In this document: piece by piece, positions 1-6,636 of the stretch | Numbering within the stretch: position 1 is the first letter of the stretch | Layout of the letters: each line of letters begins with the position of its first letter | Origin: Deltaproteobacteria bacterium | GTDB taxonomy: Bacteria; Desulfobacterota; Syntrophobacteria; B119-G9 | Assembly (NCBI GenBank): GCA_003646715.1 | Contig: QMLL01000012.1 | Coordinates: forward strand, 1-13,817 | Reading direction: 5' to 3' | DNA: 13,817 nucleotides | The notes under the pieces: model-generated | The model's input: the letters and a program-made list of their open reading frames with translations, nothing else | What the model was told of the DNA's origin: nothing | Database searches by the model: none | Position numbers and translations under genes: made by a program

Positions 1-759
1 ATCCAGTACGCCAAGATCCACTCGCATCGGATGGGGCTTCGGGATACCGTACATTACGTCCTGGCAGTATTCGAGAACAATCTGGCTCTGGTATGCCATT
101 GCAATACTCAGGCGCATGGCTTTAAGTGCCAGGCTCACATAATAACCGTCAACGTTAGTAAGACACGATCCGGAAGTGCGTAGCATCTCACCGTAGATAC
201 CGCCCGGGAATATATCCAGCTTTTTCCATAGTTCCTGTCTTTCAGGGGGAGCCAGAGCCCTGACAATTTCGCTGGGCTCGTCTGCTTTCCTGTTAAAATC
301 CTTCTCCACGAAGTCACACAGACGCAGAGCAACTTCTTCAATGGAACCAGAGGTATCGACTCCAAGCCTCTCAGCGAAAGTCTTTAGTTTTTCTGGTTCC
401 GTGATGGCAAAAGGAGTTTCCCCTTTTGCAGTAGCTCTAAGGGTTTTTATGGTCTGCTCTGCGTGGTAGTGATACGTAGATGTTCCCATAATATTTCTGA
501 GAAGCATCATCCTCATTGCCATGCCATCTGCGGTTATGCCGCATACTCCTCTAAGGTCTTTCTCTGCATCTGCCCTGCACGGACCGTTTGAACACAGATC
601 ACAGCGGACTCCAGCCATGCAGAATTTACATCGTTTGTCGGGGTCCTTAGGCGAACCCTGGCTCGCGTATCGATCCCACAGGTTATTCATGTCATCACTT
701 TTGATTCTCTCGTACATTTTCTGCACGGATTCATGGTAAGAAATCCTGTCCTTTTCCAT
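1..759 (-). CDS. acsA: Ni-Fe carbon monoxide dehydrogenase catalytic subunit, N-terminal part (CooS/AcsA type)
   Basis: The reverse strand encodes 253 uninterrupted residues and runs off the window edge in frame; the family is usually about 630 residues, so roughly 40% is present. This enzyme interconverts CO and CO2 on a Ni-Fe-S C-cluster and, with acetyl-CoA synthase, makes or oxidises acetyl-CoA in the cytoplasm. Visible: a Cys cluster C44-x2-C47 (D-cluster position), then C53-x2-C56-x4-C61 and C73 within RGVCG (B-cluster). Further on are the conserved stretches GTSTYHYHAEQTIKTLR, the IFPGG motif and PHPMRVDLGVLD. The wording resembles, from memory, CODH of acetogenic clostridia more than the Moorella CODH. 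The ATG at 757-759 follows an AAGGAGGAG Shine-Dalgarno at 766-774. C-cluster ligands lie outside the window. The symbol acsA rests on resemblance only; cooS is equally defensible because the downstream partners are not visible. Confidence 0.93.
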   Translation of the reverse strand, partial: MEKDRISYHESVQKMYERIKSDDMNNLWDRYASQGSPKDPDKRCKFCMAGVRCDLCSNGPCRADAEKDLRGVCGITADGMAMRMMLLRNIMGTSTYHYHAEQTIKTLRATAKGETPFAITEPEKLKTFAERLGVDTSGSIEEVALRLCDFVEKDFNRKADEPSEIVRALAPPERQELWKKLDIFPGGIYGEMLRTSGSCLTNVDGYYVSLALKAMRLSIAMAYQSQIVLEYCQDVMYGIPKPHPMRVDLGVLD

Positions 760-887
760 AATTTACTCCTCCTTGTTGTGCTTGAAGTTACTAAATCCCT
801 CCGGGTTTTGCAGGGAATCACGTCCCCAAAGGCTTATATTTTAGAAATGCTATTATTTTACGGGCAATAGCACTTTGTTTTGTTCGA

Positions 888-893
888 TTTATA
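888..893 (-). promoter_or_regulatory. Predicted -10 element of CO dehydrogenase promoter
   Basis: On the reverse strand the hexamer is TATAAA (5 of 6 to consensus). Counting it as -12 to -7 puts transcription start near 881 and gives a leader of about 122 nt. No good -35 hexamer sits 17 nt upstream (ATGCAG), which is what an activator-dependent promoter looks like. It fits the operator at 915-930. Confidence 0.5.
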
Positions 894-914
894 TCAACAT
901 CAGCAGGGCACTGC

Positions 915-930
915 ATTGACTTAGGTCAAT
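915..930. promoter_or_regulatory. CRP/FNR-type operator, ATTGAC-N4-GTCAAT
   Basis: A perfect 16-bp inverted repeat with 6-bp arms and a 4-nt centre (TTAG). The TTGAC-N4-GTCAA layout matches the symmetry and spacing used by the FNR/FixK/DNR branch of the CRP/FNR family. Exactly 21 nt separate it from the reverse-strand TATAAA, placing its centre at -41.5, the class II activation position. Candidate regulators are FNR-, HcpR- or CooA-like proteins; the sequence does not say which, and no regulator gene is in the window. Confidence 0.6.
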
Positions 931-1017
931 AGCACAACAGAGAACCCAGATTTTGAGCGAGATATGTACGACAGAGAGGTCTTTTCTATTGACCACGATT
1001 CTTTTTTAAGCTAATGT

Positions 1018-1047
1018 TTCACAAAGTTTAGCGGGATTCTCAATAAT
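1018..1047 (+). promoter_or_regulatory. Predicted sigma-70 promoter of the transporter operon
   Basis: TTCACA (1018-1023, 5 of 6) and AATAAT (1042-1047, 5 of 6) are separated by 18 nt. This predicts a start near 1054 and a leader of about 30 nt to the ATG, with AAGGAGGT just upstream of it. A weaker alternative is TTGACC (989-994) with TAATGT (1012-1017). Confidence 0.4.
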
Positions 1048-1083
1048 GTTAACAAAATTTAAGCAAAAAATAAGGAGGTTGAG

Positions 1084-2301
1084 ATGAGAGGCGTAATCAA
1101 AACTGTTCTGATTGGATTGGCGGTTTTGGGTCTGGTATTCTCTTACGGCAGTTTTGCCAAGGCAGAAAACCCAAAAGTTATTAAATTAGGATGCGCCATA
1201 TCGTTTACGGGGGGGAAAAGCCGCTCGGGAAAACTGTACAGAGACGCTTATGATATGGCTGTAGAAAAAATAAACAAAAGCGGCGGAGTAAAAGTAGGAA
1301 AAGACACCTATATTTTTAAAATTATTTATTATGACGACAAGAGTGACCCAACCGAAAGTTCTCGTCTCGTTGAGAAACTTATCACTCAGGATAAAGTAAA
1401 CTTCCTCCTTGGACCTTACTCCAGTGGTATAACAATCCCTGACAGTCTTGTTGCAATGCGCTACAAGATACCCATGATTGAAGGTGGTGGAGCTTCTGGG
1501 AAAATTTTCAGCAGGGGCAACAAATACATATTTGGAACACTGCCACCGGCGAGTCAATACTTCAAATCGACCCTTGAAATGCTGAAGACTTTCAAGCCTG
1601 TTCCCAAGACCATTGCCATTCTGTACGCAGACGACAAGTTTGACGTAAGTGTTGGCCAGGGTACAAAGAAGCTGGCTGAAAAGATGGGATTCAAAGTGGT
1701 TCTTTTTGAAAAGTATGCAGAGGGAGCCACAGATTTTAATTCCATATTGACCAAAATCAAGTCCCTTAACGCTGAAGTAGTACTTCTCGCCGGCCACACC
1801 GAAGAATCTCTTAACTTCACTCAGCAGGCCAAAGAATTGAATGTTTGCCCGAAAATGATCAGTATGACTGTTGGACCATCCGAGGCAGATTTCAGAAAGT
1901 CTCTTGGCAAGGATGCCGAGTACATTTACGGAGTCGCCAGCTGGTCTACCCAGATGAATTTCAAGGGATATCTGTTCAAAGATACCCAGGAATTTGTAAA
2001 GTTGTTTAAAGAAAAATTTAATTATGACCCCGACTACCATAATGCTTCTGGTATTGCATGTGTTGCGGTTTTCAAAGACGCAATTGAAAGAGCCGGAACT
2101 CTTGATCCTGAGAAAGTCAGGGACGCAATTGCCGCAACTTCCCTGGACACCATTTACGGACATGTAGAATTTAGTCCTAATGGTCAGATCAAGGGAACAA
2201 GCGTGGTACTGCAGATTCTGGGCGGAGAAGTTATCCAGGTATATCCGAATGGCGTCAAAAAGCCAGTTTATCCCGTACCATGCTGGAAAGACAGAAAGTA
2301 A
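1084..2301 (+). CDS. Periplasmic substrate-binding protein of LIV-type ABC transporter
   Basis: A 405-residue type I periplasmic binding protein (Peripla_BP_6 / leucine-binding class). It would capture a small solute, typically an amino acid, amide or urea-like compound, and deliver it to the LivHM permease encoded next. Residues 1-27 form a classic Sec signal peptide: basic start, hydrophobic core, and AKA before E28. No lipobox Cys is present, so a soluble periplasmic protein is expected. The mature part opens with IKLGCAISFTGG and has the GPYSSG loop typical of the class, plus the C-terminal IYGHVEFSPNGQIKG stretch. The start is fixed by an excellent Shine-Dalgarno, AAGGAGGT, 5 nt upstream. 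It is the first gene of the operon and is followed by a strong hairpin, the usual arrangement for making the binding protein in excess. Substrate cannot be read from sequence, so I do not assign leucine and leave the symbol blank. Confidence 0.93.
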   Translation: MRGVIKTVLIGLAVLGLVFSYGSFAKAENPKVIKLGCAISFTGGKSRSGKLYRDAYDMAVEKINKSGGVKVGKDTYIFKIIYYDDKSDPTESSRLVEKLITQDKVNFLLGPYSSGITIPDSLVAMRYKIPMIEGGGASGKIFSRGNKYIFGTLPPASQYFKSTLEMLKTFKPVPKTIAILYADDKFDVSVGQGTKKLAEKMGFKVVLFEKYAEGATDFNSILTKIKSLNAEVVLLAGHTEESLNFTQQAKELNVCPKMISMTVGPSEADFRKSLGKDAEYIYGVASWSTQMNFKGYLFKDTQEFVKLFKEKFNYDPDYHNASGIACVAVFKDAIERAGTLDPEKVRDAIAATSLDTIYGHVEFSPNGQIKGTSVVLQILGGEVIQVYPNGVKKPVYPVPCWKDRK

Positions 2302-2385
2302 TACTTTTTCTGTCTTGCAAAGCACCAGGATAATGTAGTACTGGTACTGTATTCTAAATCTAAAAAAACCAATAAGGACACCACC

Positions 2386-2412
2386 AAAGAGAGGAGATAT
2401 TCTCCTCTCTTT
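2386..2412 (+). terminator. Strong hairpin between binding-protein and permease genes (partial terminator or mRNA stabiliser)
   Basis: A perfect 12-bp inverted repeat, AAAGAGAGGAGA / TCTCCTCTCTTT, with a 3-nt TAT loop, lies 85 nt after the binding-protein stop and 30 nt before the permease start. The three terminal U residues are inside the stem and only a broken U-rich tract follows, so complete termination is unlikely. Such hairpins in ABC operons commonly protect the upstream message or attenuate read-through. Confidence 0.7.
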
Positions 2413-2441
2413 CAATATGGTTTTACAACAGGGCTGTATCA

Positions 2442-3302
2442 ATGATTTTGCAGATAATTATAAATGGCATCTTAAAAGGCGGCTTGTATGCGTTAATGGC
2501 TATTGGAATGTCCCTTATTTGGGGAGTAATGGATATTATCAACATTGCCCATGGATCTTTCATCATGCTGGGCGCATTTACCACTTACTGGTTATTTACT
2601 CTTTTTGGCATCGATCCTTTCTTAAGTCTGGTAGCTTCGATGACCGTGCTTTTTATCCTCGGGTATGCCGTTCAAAAATATCTTATCAACCTGGTAATCA
2701 GGGCAAGCGCTTTCATCACCTTGATCCTGGCATTCGGAATTGAAATTTTTATCAATAATTCAGCCCTGGTTATGTGGACCGCAGACGTCAGAAAAGTTAA
2801 GGTACCATACGGAGCAGCAAATTTTTCCATCGGGAATTTTGTTACCGTTCCCACCGTTCGCTTACTGGCCTTTTTACTTGTAATAATCATCAGTATAATA
2901 CTGTTTTATATTCTGAATAAGACCAATCTCGGTCGTTCTATTCGTGCTACTTCGCAGGACCTTGACGCAGCTCGCCTTGTAGGGGTTGATGTTGCTCGCA
3001 CTTATGCAGTTACTTTTGGGCTCGGTGTTGGAGCAGCTGGAGCAGCGGGGACTTTATGGGCTATACTTTTCCCCATAAGCCCGATGATGGGAGGTATTTT
3101 GACTCTCAAATCATTCGTGGTGGTAATTATCGGAGGTCTCGGAAACATGCTGGGGCCCCTTATAGGAGGATTAACGCTCGGGGTCACGGAGGCACTAGGA
3201 TCCAACTGGTTCGGATCCACTTATGAAAACCTGATAAGTTTTACAATCCTCGTACTGGTACTAATCATCAGGCCTCAAGGAATCTTGGGAGGGACTGAAT
3301 AA
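2442..3302 (+). CDS. livH: LIV-type ABC transporter permease (LivH family)
   Basis: A 286-residue polytopic membrane protein, about 8 hydrophobic segments, of normal length for LivH (BPD_transp_2 family). It forms half of the inner-membrane channel with LivM. Characteristic features are the start ILQIIINGILKGGLYALMAIG, the early stretch GVMDIINIAHGS, and the cytoplasmic coupling loop GRSIRATSQDLDAARLVGVD at about residues 164-183, which contacts the ATPases. It ends with the family-typical GLTLGVTEAL ... RPQGILG. The ATG is preceded only by a weak CAGGG, so translation may be modest. It overlaps no gene upstream, and livM starts 2 nt after its stop, implying translational coupling. Confidence 0.93.
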   Translation: MILQIIINGILKGGLYALMAIGMSLIWGVMDIINIAHGSFIMLGAFTTYWLFTLFGIDPFLSLVASMTVLFILGYAVQKYLINLVIRASAFITLILAFGIEIFINNSALVMWTADVRKVKVPYGAANFSIGNFVTVPTVRLLAFLLVIIISIILFYILNKTNLGRSIRATSQDLDAARLVGVDVARTYAVTFGLGVGAAGAAGTLWAILFPISPMMGGILTLKSFVVVIIGGLGNMLGPLIGGLTLGVTEALGSNWFGSTYENLISFTILVLVLIIRPQGILGGTE

Positions 3303-3304
3303 GC

Positions 3305-4270
3305 ATGAAAAACGATACCAGAAATTTTCTTATTTGCGGAGTTCTGCTACTGGCTGTAGCAGCTCTTCCGTTTTTTACGAACAATTTTGTCATACGCTTC
3401 GCCACTGATATCCTGATGTTTGCAATCATGGCCAGCGCGTGGAACATAATCGGCGGATACACAGGGTATGCTTCCTTCGGTAATGTTGTGTTTTTTGGAA
3501 TAGGAGCGTACATTACGGCAATTATGATGGAAAAAGGGGGAATGAACTTTGCCGTAGCATTTATCGGAGCAGGGTTTGGAGCAGCCCTATTTGCGATTTT
3601 AATCGGCTTACCCGTGTTGAGGCTTCGCGGTCACTACTTCGCAATTGCCACGCTGGGTGTGGCAGAAGCAATGAAAGCTCTGGTCCAGAACCTGGAGATA
3701 ACCGAGGGCAACTCCGGTATTTATTTACCCATGCTCAATCTAAGTGTTAAAGGGCAATACTATTTCTTCTTTTACATGATGCTCGGTACCCTGGTGTTAA
3801 CACTTCTGGTAACCTACTTTATGCTAAACGCCAAGTTCGGTTATTCTTTAATAGCAATAAGAGAAGATGAGGATGCGGCAAACTCGGTGGGAATAAATAC
3901 CACGTATGCAAAAACAATGGCCTTCGCCCTCAGTGGTCTGTTCACAGGTCTTGCAGGTAGCGTATACGCTTACCAGCAGGCTTTTATCAAGCCTGAGCCT
4001 GCGTTTACCGTTCATACAACTGTCAAAATGATAGTCATGGCGGTATTCGGGGGAATGGGGAAACTTTTCGGGCCGCTATTGGGTGCATTCAGCATAGAGA
4101 TAATATCGGAAGTGCTCTCGAATTACTTCCTTGTTGCACACACTCTATTCTTCGGAATAGTGGTAATCCTGGCCATTGTTTTTACCCCCAAGGGAATTAT
4201 TGATTTGATAACTCAGAAAAAGTTTGGTCTTGCTTACTTTTTACAGAACATTCGTGAGCATCGTATATAA
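3305..4270 (+). CDS. livM: LIV-type ABC transporter permease (LivM family)
   Basis: A 321-residue polytopic membrane protein, partner of LivH in the inner membrane. Visible LivM hallmarks are AWNIIGGYTGYASFGNVVFFGIGAYITA near residues 45-72 and LRLRGHYFAIATLGVAEA near 105. The coupling loop GYSLIAIREDEDAANSVGIN lies at about 178-197, and VMAVFGGMGKLFGPLLGA comes towards the end. A Shine-Dalgarno (GGGAGG, about 3290) lies inside the end of livH. The short C-terminal tail after ITPKGIIDL-like sequence is charged and cytoplasmic. livG follows 20 nt later with its own AAGAAGGT site. Nothing is broken or missing. Confidence 0.93.
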   Translation: MKNDTRNFLICGVLLLAVAALPFFTNNFVIRFATDILMFAIMASAWNIIGGYTGYASFGNVVFFGIGAYITAIMMEKGGMNFAVAFIGAGFGAALFAILIGLPVLRLRGHYFAIATLGVAEAMKALVQNLEITEGNSGIYLPMLNLSVKGQYYFFFYMMLGTLVLTLLVTYFMLNAKFGYSLIAIREDEDAANSVGINTTYAKTMAFALSGLFTGLAGSVYAYQQAFIKPEPAFTVHTTVKMIVMAVFGGMGKLFGPLLGAFSIEIISEVLSNYFLVAHTLFFGIVVILAIVFTPKGIIDLITQKKFGLAYFLQNIREHRI

Positions 4271-4290
4271 AAATCAAGAAGGTATTACCA

Positions 4291-5034
4291 ATGACCATAC
4301 TTGAGGGGAAAAATATAACCAAAAAATTTGCGGGACTAACCGCGGTAAACAAAGTTGATTTCAAGCTTGAAAAGGGAGAAATTCTTGGGCTAATAGGTCC
4401 CAATGGAGCAGGGAAAACAACCCTGGTTAACGTGATAGCAGGAGTTTACGCACCAACCGAGGGTGACATTTATTTTAAGGATAAAAAGATCTCAGGGCTC
4501 AAACCTTATAAGATTGGCCGCCTCGGAATTGCCAGGACATTTCAGATAGTGAGACCCTTCTCTGGAATGACGGTAAAAGAAAACGCGTCCGTGGGAGCCA
4601 TGTTCGGGGCCCAGGGCAAAACAAGGTCAGCAAAAGAGGCCATAAAAAAAGCCGAAGAGATACTGGAATTCGTCGGTTTGGGCGATCAGATGAACGTTAA
4701 GGCGGATCAATTAAACGTGGCTTCGCGAAAACGCCTGGAAATTGCAAAAGCTCTGGCAATGGGTCCTGAAGTTATCCTCTTCGACGAGGTCATGGCAGGC
4801 CTGAATTTCTCAGAAATAGACCAGGCAGTAGAGCTAATCAAGAAAATTAGAAACACCGGAATTACAATACTCATCATCGAACACGTTATGAGAGCAATCA
4901 AACGCGTGTGTGATAGAATATTTGTCCTTCATCATGGTGAAAAAATCGCCGATGGTGCACCTGAAGAAGTATTGAATGATGAGAACGTAATTAAAGCTTA
5001 CCTGGGTAGAAGGTACAAAGAACTGATCAAGTAG
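4291..5034 (+). CDS. livG: LIV-type ABC transporter ATP-binding protein (LivG family)
   Basis: A 247-residue cytoplasmic ABC ATPase powering the LivHM channel. Walker A is GPNGAGKTT at 36-44, the Q-loop is TFQ with Q85, Walker B is VILFDE with D165-E166, and the switch His is H198 in IIEH. The long insert after the Q-loop (about 86-140) and the C-terminal AYLGRRY are LivG traits. Odd point: the ABC signature normally reading LSGGQ or LSYGQ is LNVAS at 141-145, followed by a normal RKRLEIAKALA helix and DEVMAGLN. I recall a LivG subgroup with similarly altered signatures and DEVMAGL, so this is probably a subfamily trait rather than inactivation. LivF has an intact signature, so the pair may hydrolyse ATP asymmetrically. 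The stop codon overlaps the livF Shine-Dalgarno. Confidence 0.93.
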   Translation: MTILEGKNITKKFAGLTAVNKVDFKLEKGEILGLIGPNGAGKTTLVNVIAGVYAPTEGDIYFKDKKISGLKPYKIGRLGIARTFQIVRPFSGMTVKENASVGAMFGAQGKTRSAKEAIKKAEEILEFVGLGDQMNVKADQLNVASRKRLEIAKALAMGPEVILFDEVMAGLNFSEIDQAVELIKKIRNTGITILIIEHVMRAIKRVCDRIFVLHHGEKIADGAPEEVLNDENVIKAYLGRRYKELIK

Positions 5035-5044
5035 GAGGAAAGAA

Positions 5045-5752
5045 TTGTTACTTGAGATCAGAGACCTTGATGTGGGATATGGGGATATCCAAGTTCTCTG
5101 GGACGTGAGCATCAATATAGAAGAAAAGCAAATCGTTGCTCTTGTGGGTTCCAACGGTGCCGGAAAATCAACGCTCCTCAAAACCATATCCGGACTGCTA
5201 ATACCCTACAAAGGCTCGATAACTTTCGATGGTGGAGATATAACAAACATACCGTCAAAAGAAATAGTTTCAAAAGGAATTATCCATGTACCGGAAGGAA
5301 GAAGGTTATTTCCACAGATGACAGTTGAAGAGAATCTGATCATGGGAGCTTTCAGAAGAAAAAAATCCAAGGACTTGAAACCAGCCCTAGATAGAGTATA
5401 TGAACTTTTTCCGCGTTTGAAAGAGCGGCAAAATCAAAAAGCAGGCAGTCTTTCGGGAGGCGAACAACAGATGTGCGCCATAGCGCGCGGCTTGATGGGG
5501 GATCCTCGCTTGTTAATCATCGACGAAATGTCTTTAGGATTGGCCCCTCTGGTTGTTGATAATCTCATCGATACTGTTAAGGAAATAAACGGACAAGGTA
5601 CCACGGTGTTGCTCGTAGAACAGGACGTACAGCTAGCGCTCGATAACTCCCACTACGGATATGTACTCTCCACTGGCAGACTGGCAATGCAAGGACCCTC
5701 TAAAGAACTGCTACAAAATAAAGAAATAAAAGAAGTTTATTTAGGCTTATAA
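5045..5752 (+). CDS. livF: LIV-type ABC transporter ATP-binding protein (LivF family)
   Basis: A 235-residue ABC ATPase, partner of LivG. Walker A is GSNGAGKST at 35-43, the signature is LSGGEQQM from 136, Walker B is LLIIDE with D160-E161, and the switch position reads VEQ (Q193), which is usual in LivF rather than a defect. HVPEGRRLFPQMTVEENL and the C-terminal KEVYLGL are family-typical. The start is a TTG at 5045: AGGAGG at 5033-5038 sits 6 nt before it, overlapping the livG stop, and the protein then begins LLEIRDLDVGYG as LivF proteins do. No ATG with comparable support exists. The ATP-grasp gene begins 21 nt after its stop. Confidence 0.94.
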   Translation: MLLEIRDLDVGYGDIQVLWDVSINIEEKQIVALVGSNGAGKSTLLKTISGLLIPYKGSITFDGGDITNIPSKEIVSKGIIHVPEGRRLFPQMTVEENLIMGAFRRKKSKDLKPALDRVYELFPRLKERQNQKAGSLSGGEQQMCAIARGLMGDPRLLIIDEMSLGLAPLVVDNLIDTVKEINGQGTTVLLVEQDVQLALDNSHYGYVLSTGRLAMQGPSKELLQNKEIKEVYLGL

Positions 5753-5773
5753 CAGCCCCTGACCATTGCAGGA

Positions 5774-6559
5774 ATGTCACTCACATCAGAGTCAAAAATA
5801 GCTCTCGGGAAAAGGCTTCGTCACTGTTCTGTGATCCATTCTCTGGGCGTAAAGATAGATCCGGATTTCTACCCACGAAAACATCTGGAACTTCTGCAAA
5901 AATCATCCATCATTTACTATCCCACTCATCACTACGAAGATGTTTTAACCGCACTGGGGAAGAGGATTTTTCCCAGGAACTATTATCATTATCTAGGGAA
6001 TAAAATTAAGCAGACAGAGCTGTTCACGATACTCGGCATACCACATCCGCGCACCCAAATATACTATAGCAGGAACAGGAAACAAAAAATCCTTCAAGAT
6101 TTTGACTTTCCGTTTGTTGCAAAAATTCCTGTGGGATCGTCCCAGGGGAAAGGGGTATACCTCATCAGAAATGAGCACGATCTTGACAGCTACCTGGAAC
6201 AAACCCGACCAGCCTATATTCAGGAATATCTTGCTTTCGATCGAGACCTGAGAATCGTTGTGATAGGAAGGCAAATCGTCCACGCATACTGGCGAATCGG
6301 GAAAGAAAACGATTTCAGACACAATGTATCCCAGGGTGCTGAGATATCTTTCGAGAATATCCCGGTAGAGGCTCTTGAATTTGCGTTATATGTTGCAGGA
6401 AAGTGCGGCTTTGACGAAGTTGGTCTGGATATTTGCCGTGTCGATAATCGGTTCTACGTCCTGGAAGCCAACATGGTGTATGGCTTGGTTGGTTTTCGTT
6501 TGGCTAATAAAGATATTCATGCTAGTCTCAGCAAACTGGCTGAAAAAGGTATAATTTGA
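5774..6559 (+). CDS. RimK-like ATP-grasp ligase, substrate unknown
   Basis: A 261-residue ATP-grasp protein. Enzymes of this fold activate a carboxylate as an acyl phosphate and join it to an amine or thiol (RimK adds Glu to ribosomal protein S6; relatives make small peptides and cofactors). Visible: an N-terminal pre-grasp part to about residue 75, and KIKQTELFTILGIPHPRT typical of the fold. The ATP-binding segment is VAKIPVGSSQGKGV with K117, followed by IQEYL at 149-153, the DRDLRIVVIG strand, and FRHNVSQGAE at the substrate side. Mg ligands D219, E231 and N233 lie in GLDICRV and LEANMV. All core residues are present, so it should be active. It lies 21 nt behind livF, in what looks like the same transcript, hinting that it acts on the imported compound; this is inference. 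The ATG has AGGA directly abutting it, an unusually tight spacing, so the start is moderately uncertain. Confidence 0.85.
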   Translation: MSLTSESKIALGKRLRHCSVIHSLGVKIDPDFYPRKHLELLQKSSIIYYPTHHYEDVLTALGKRIFPRNYYHYLGNKIKQTELFTILGIPHPRTQIYYSRNRKQKILQDFDFPFVAKIPVGSSQGKGVYLIRNEHDLDSYLEQTRPAYIQEYLAFDRDLRIVVIGRQIVHAYWRIGKENDFRHNVSQGAEISFENIPVEALEFALYVAGKCGFDEVGLDICRVDNRFYVLEANMVYGLVGFRLANKDIHASLSKLAEKGII

Positions 6560-6636
6560 GAGGTAGAAAAACGGGACAGATTATGTAGCAACCAGTTTTT
6601 GAAAAAACAAAATATACAAAAGGAGGACTTGGAGAT

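Larger units (their letters stand above)
760..1083. other. Divergent intergenic control region between CO dehydrogenase and transporter operon
   Basis: This 324-bp stretch has no convincing ORF. It holds the promoter, CRP/FNR-like operator and about 120-nt leader of the leftward CO dehydrogenase gene, and a separate promoter for the rightward transporter operon. A lone ATTGAC half-site lies at 988-993 and an 8-bp palindrome TGTTAACA at 1047-1054, close to the predicted rightward start of transcription. Weak hairpin potential (CCC-TCC-GGG with A/T flanks) near 793-809 in the CO dehydrogenase leader is not strong enough to call. Confidence 0.8.

Noticed and set aside
521..739. Short plus-strand open frame over the CO dehydrogenase gene
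   Set aside because: It is antisense to a strongly conserved Cys-rich coding region and has no features of its own.
793..809. Riboswitch or attenuator in the CO dehydrogenase leader
   Set aside because: Only a weak 3-bp GC core hairpin with A/T flanks is visible and no known riboswitch motif.
1186..2442. A 418-codon open frame antisense to the binding-protein gene
   Set aside because: It mirrors a real gene with signal peptide and family motifs on the other strand, has no recognisable domain, and lacks a Shine-Dalgarno. Its openness follows from the codon composition of the sense gene.
2417..2743. Open frame starting before livH in another frame
   Set aside because: It overlaps livH, lacks membrane or other domain features, and livH has the family-typical N-terminus and composition.
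4291..5034. livG as a pseudogene because of its missing LSGGQ
   Set aside because: Walker A, Q-loop, Walker B Glu and switch His are intact and the frame is full length. The altered signature sits in otherwise conserved LivG wording.
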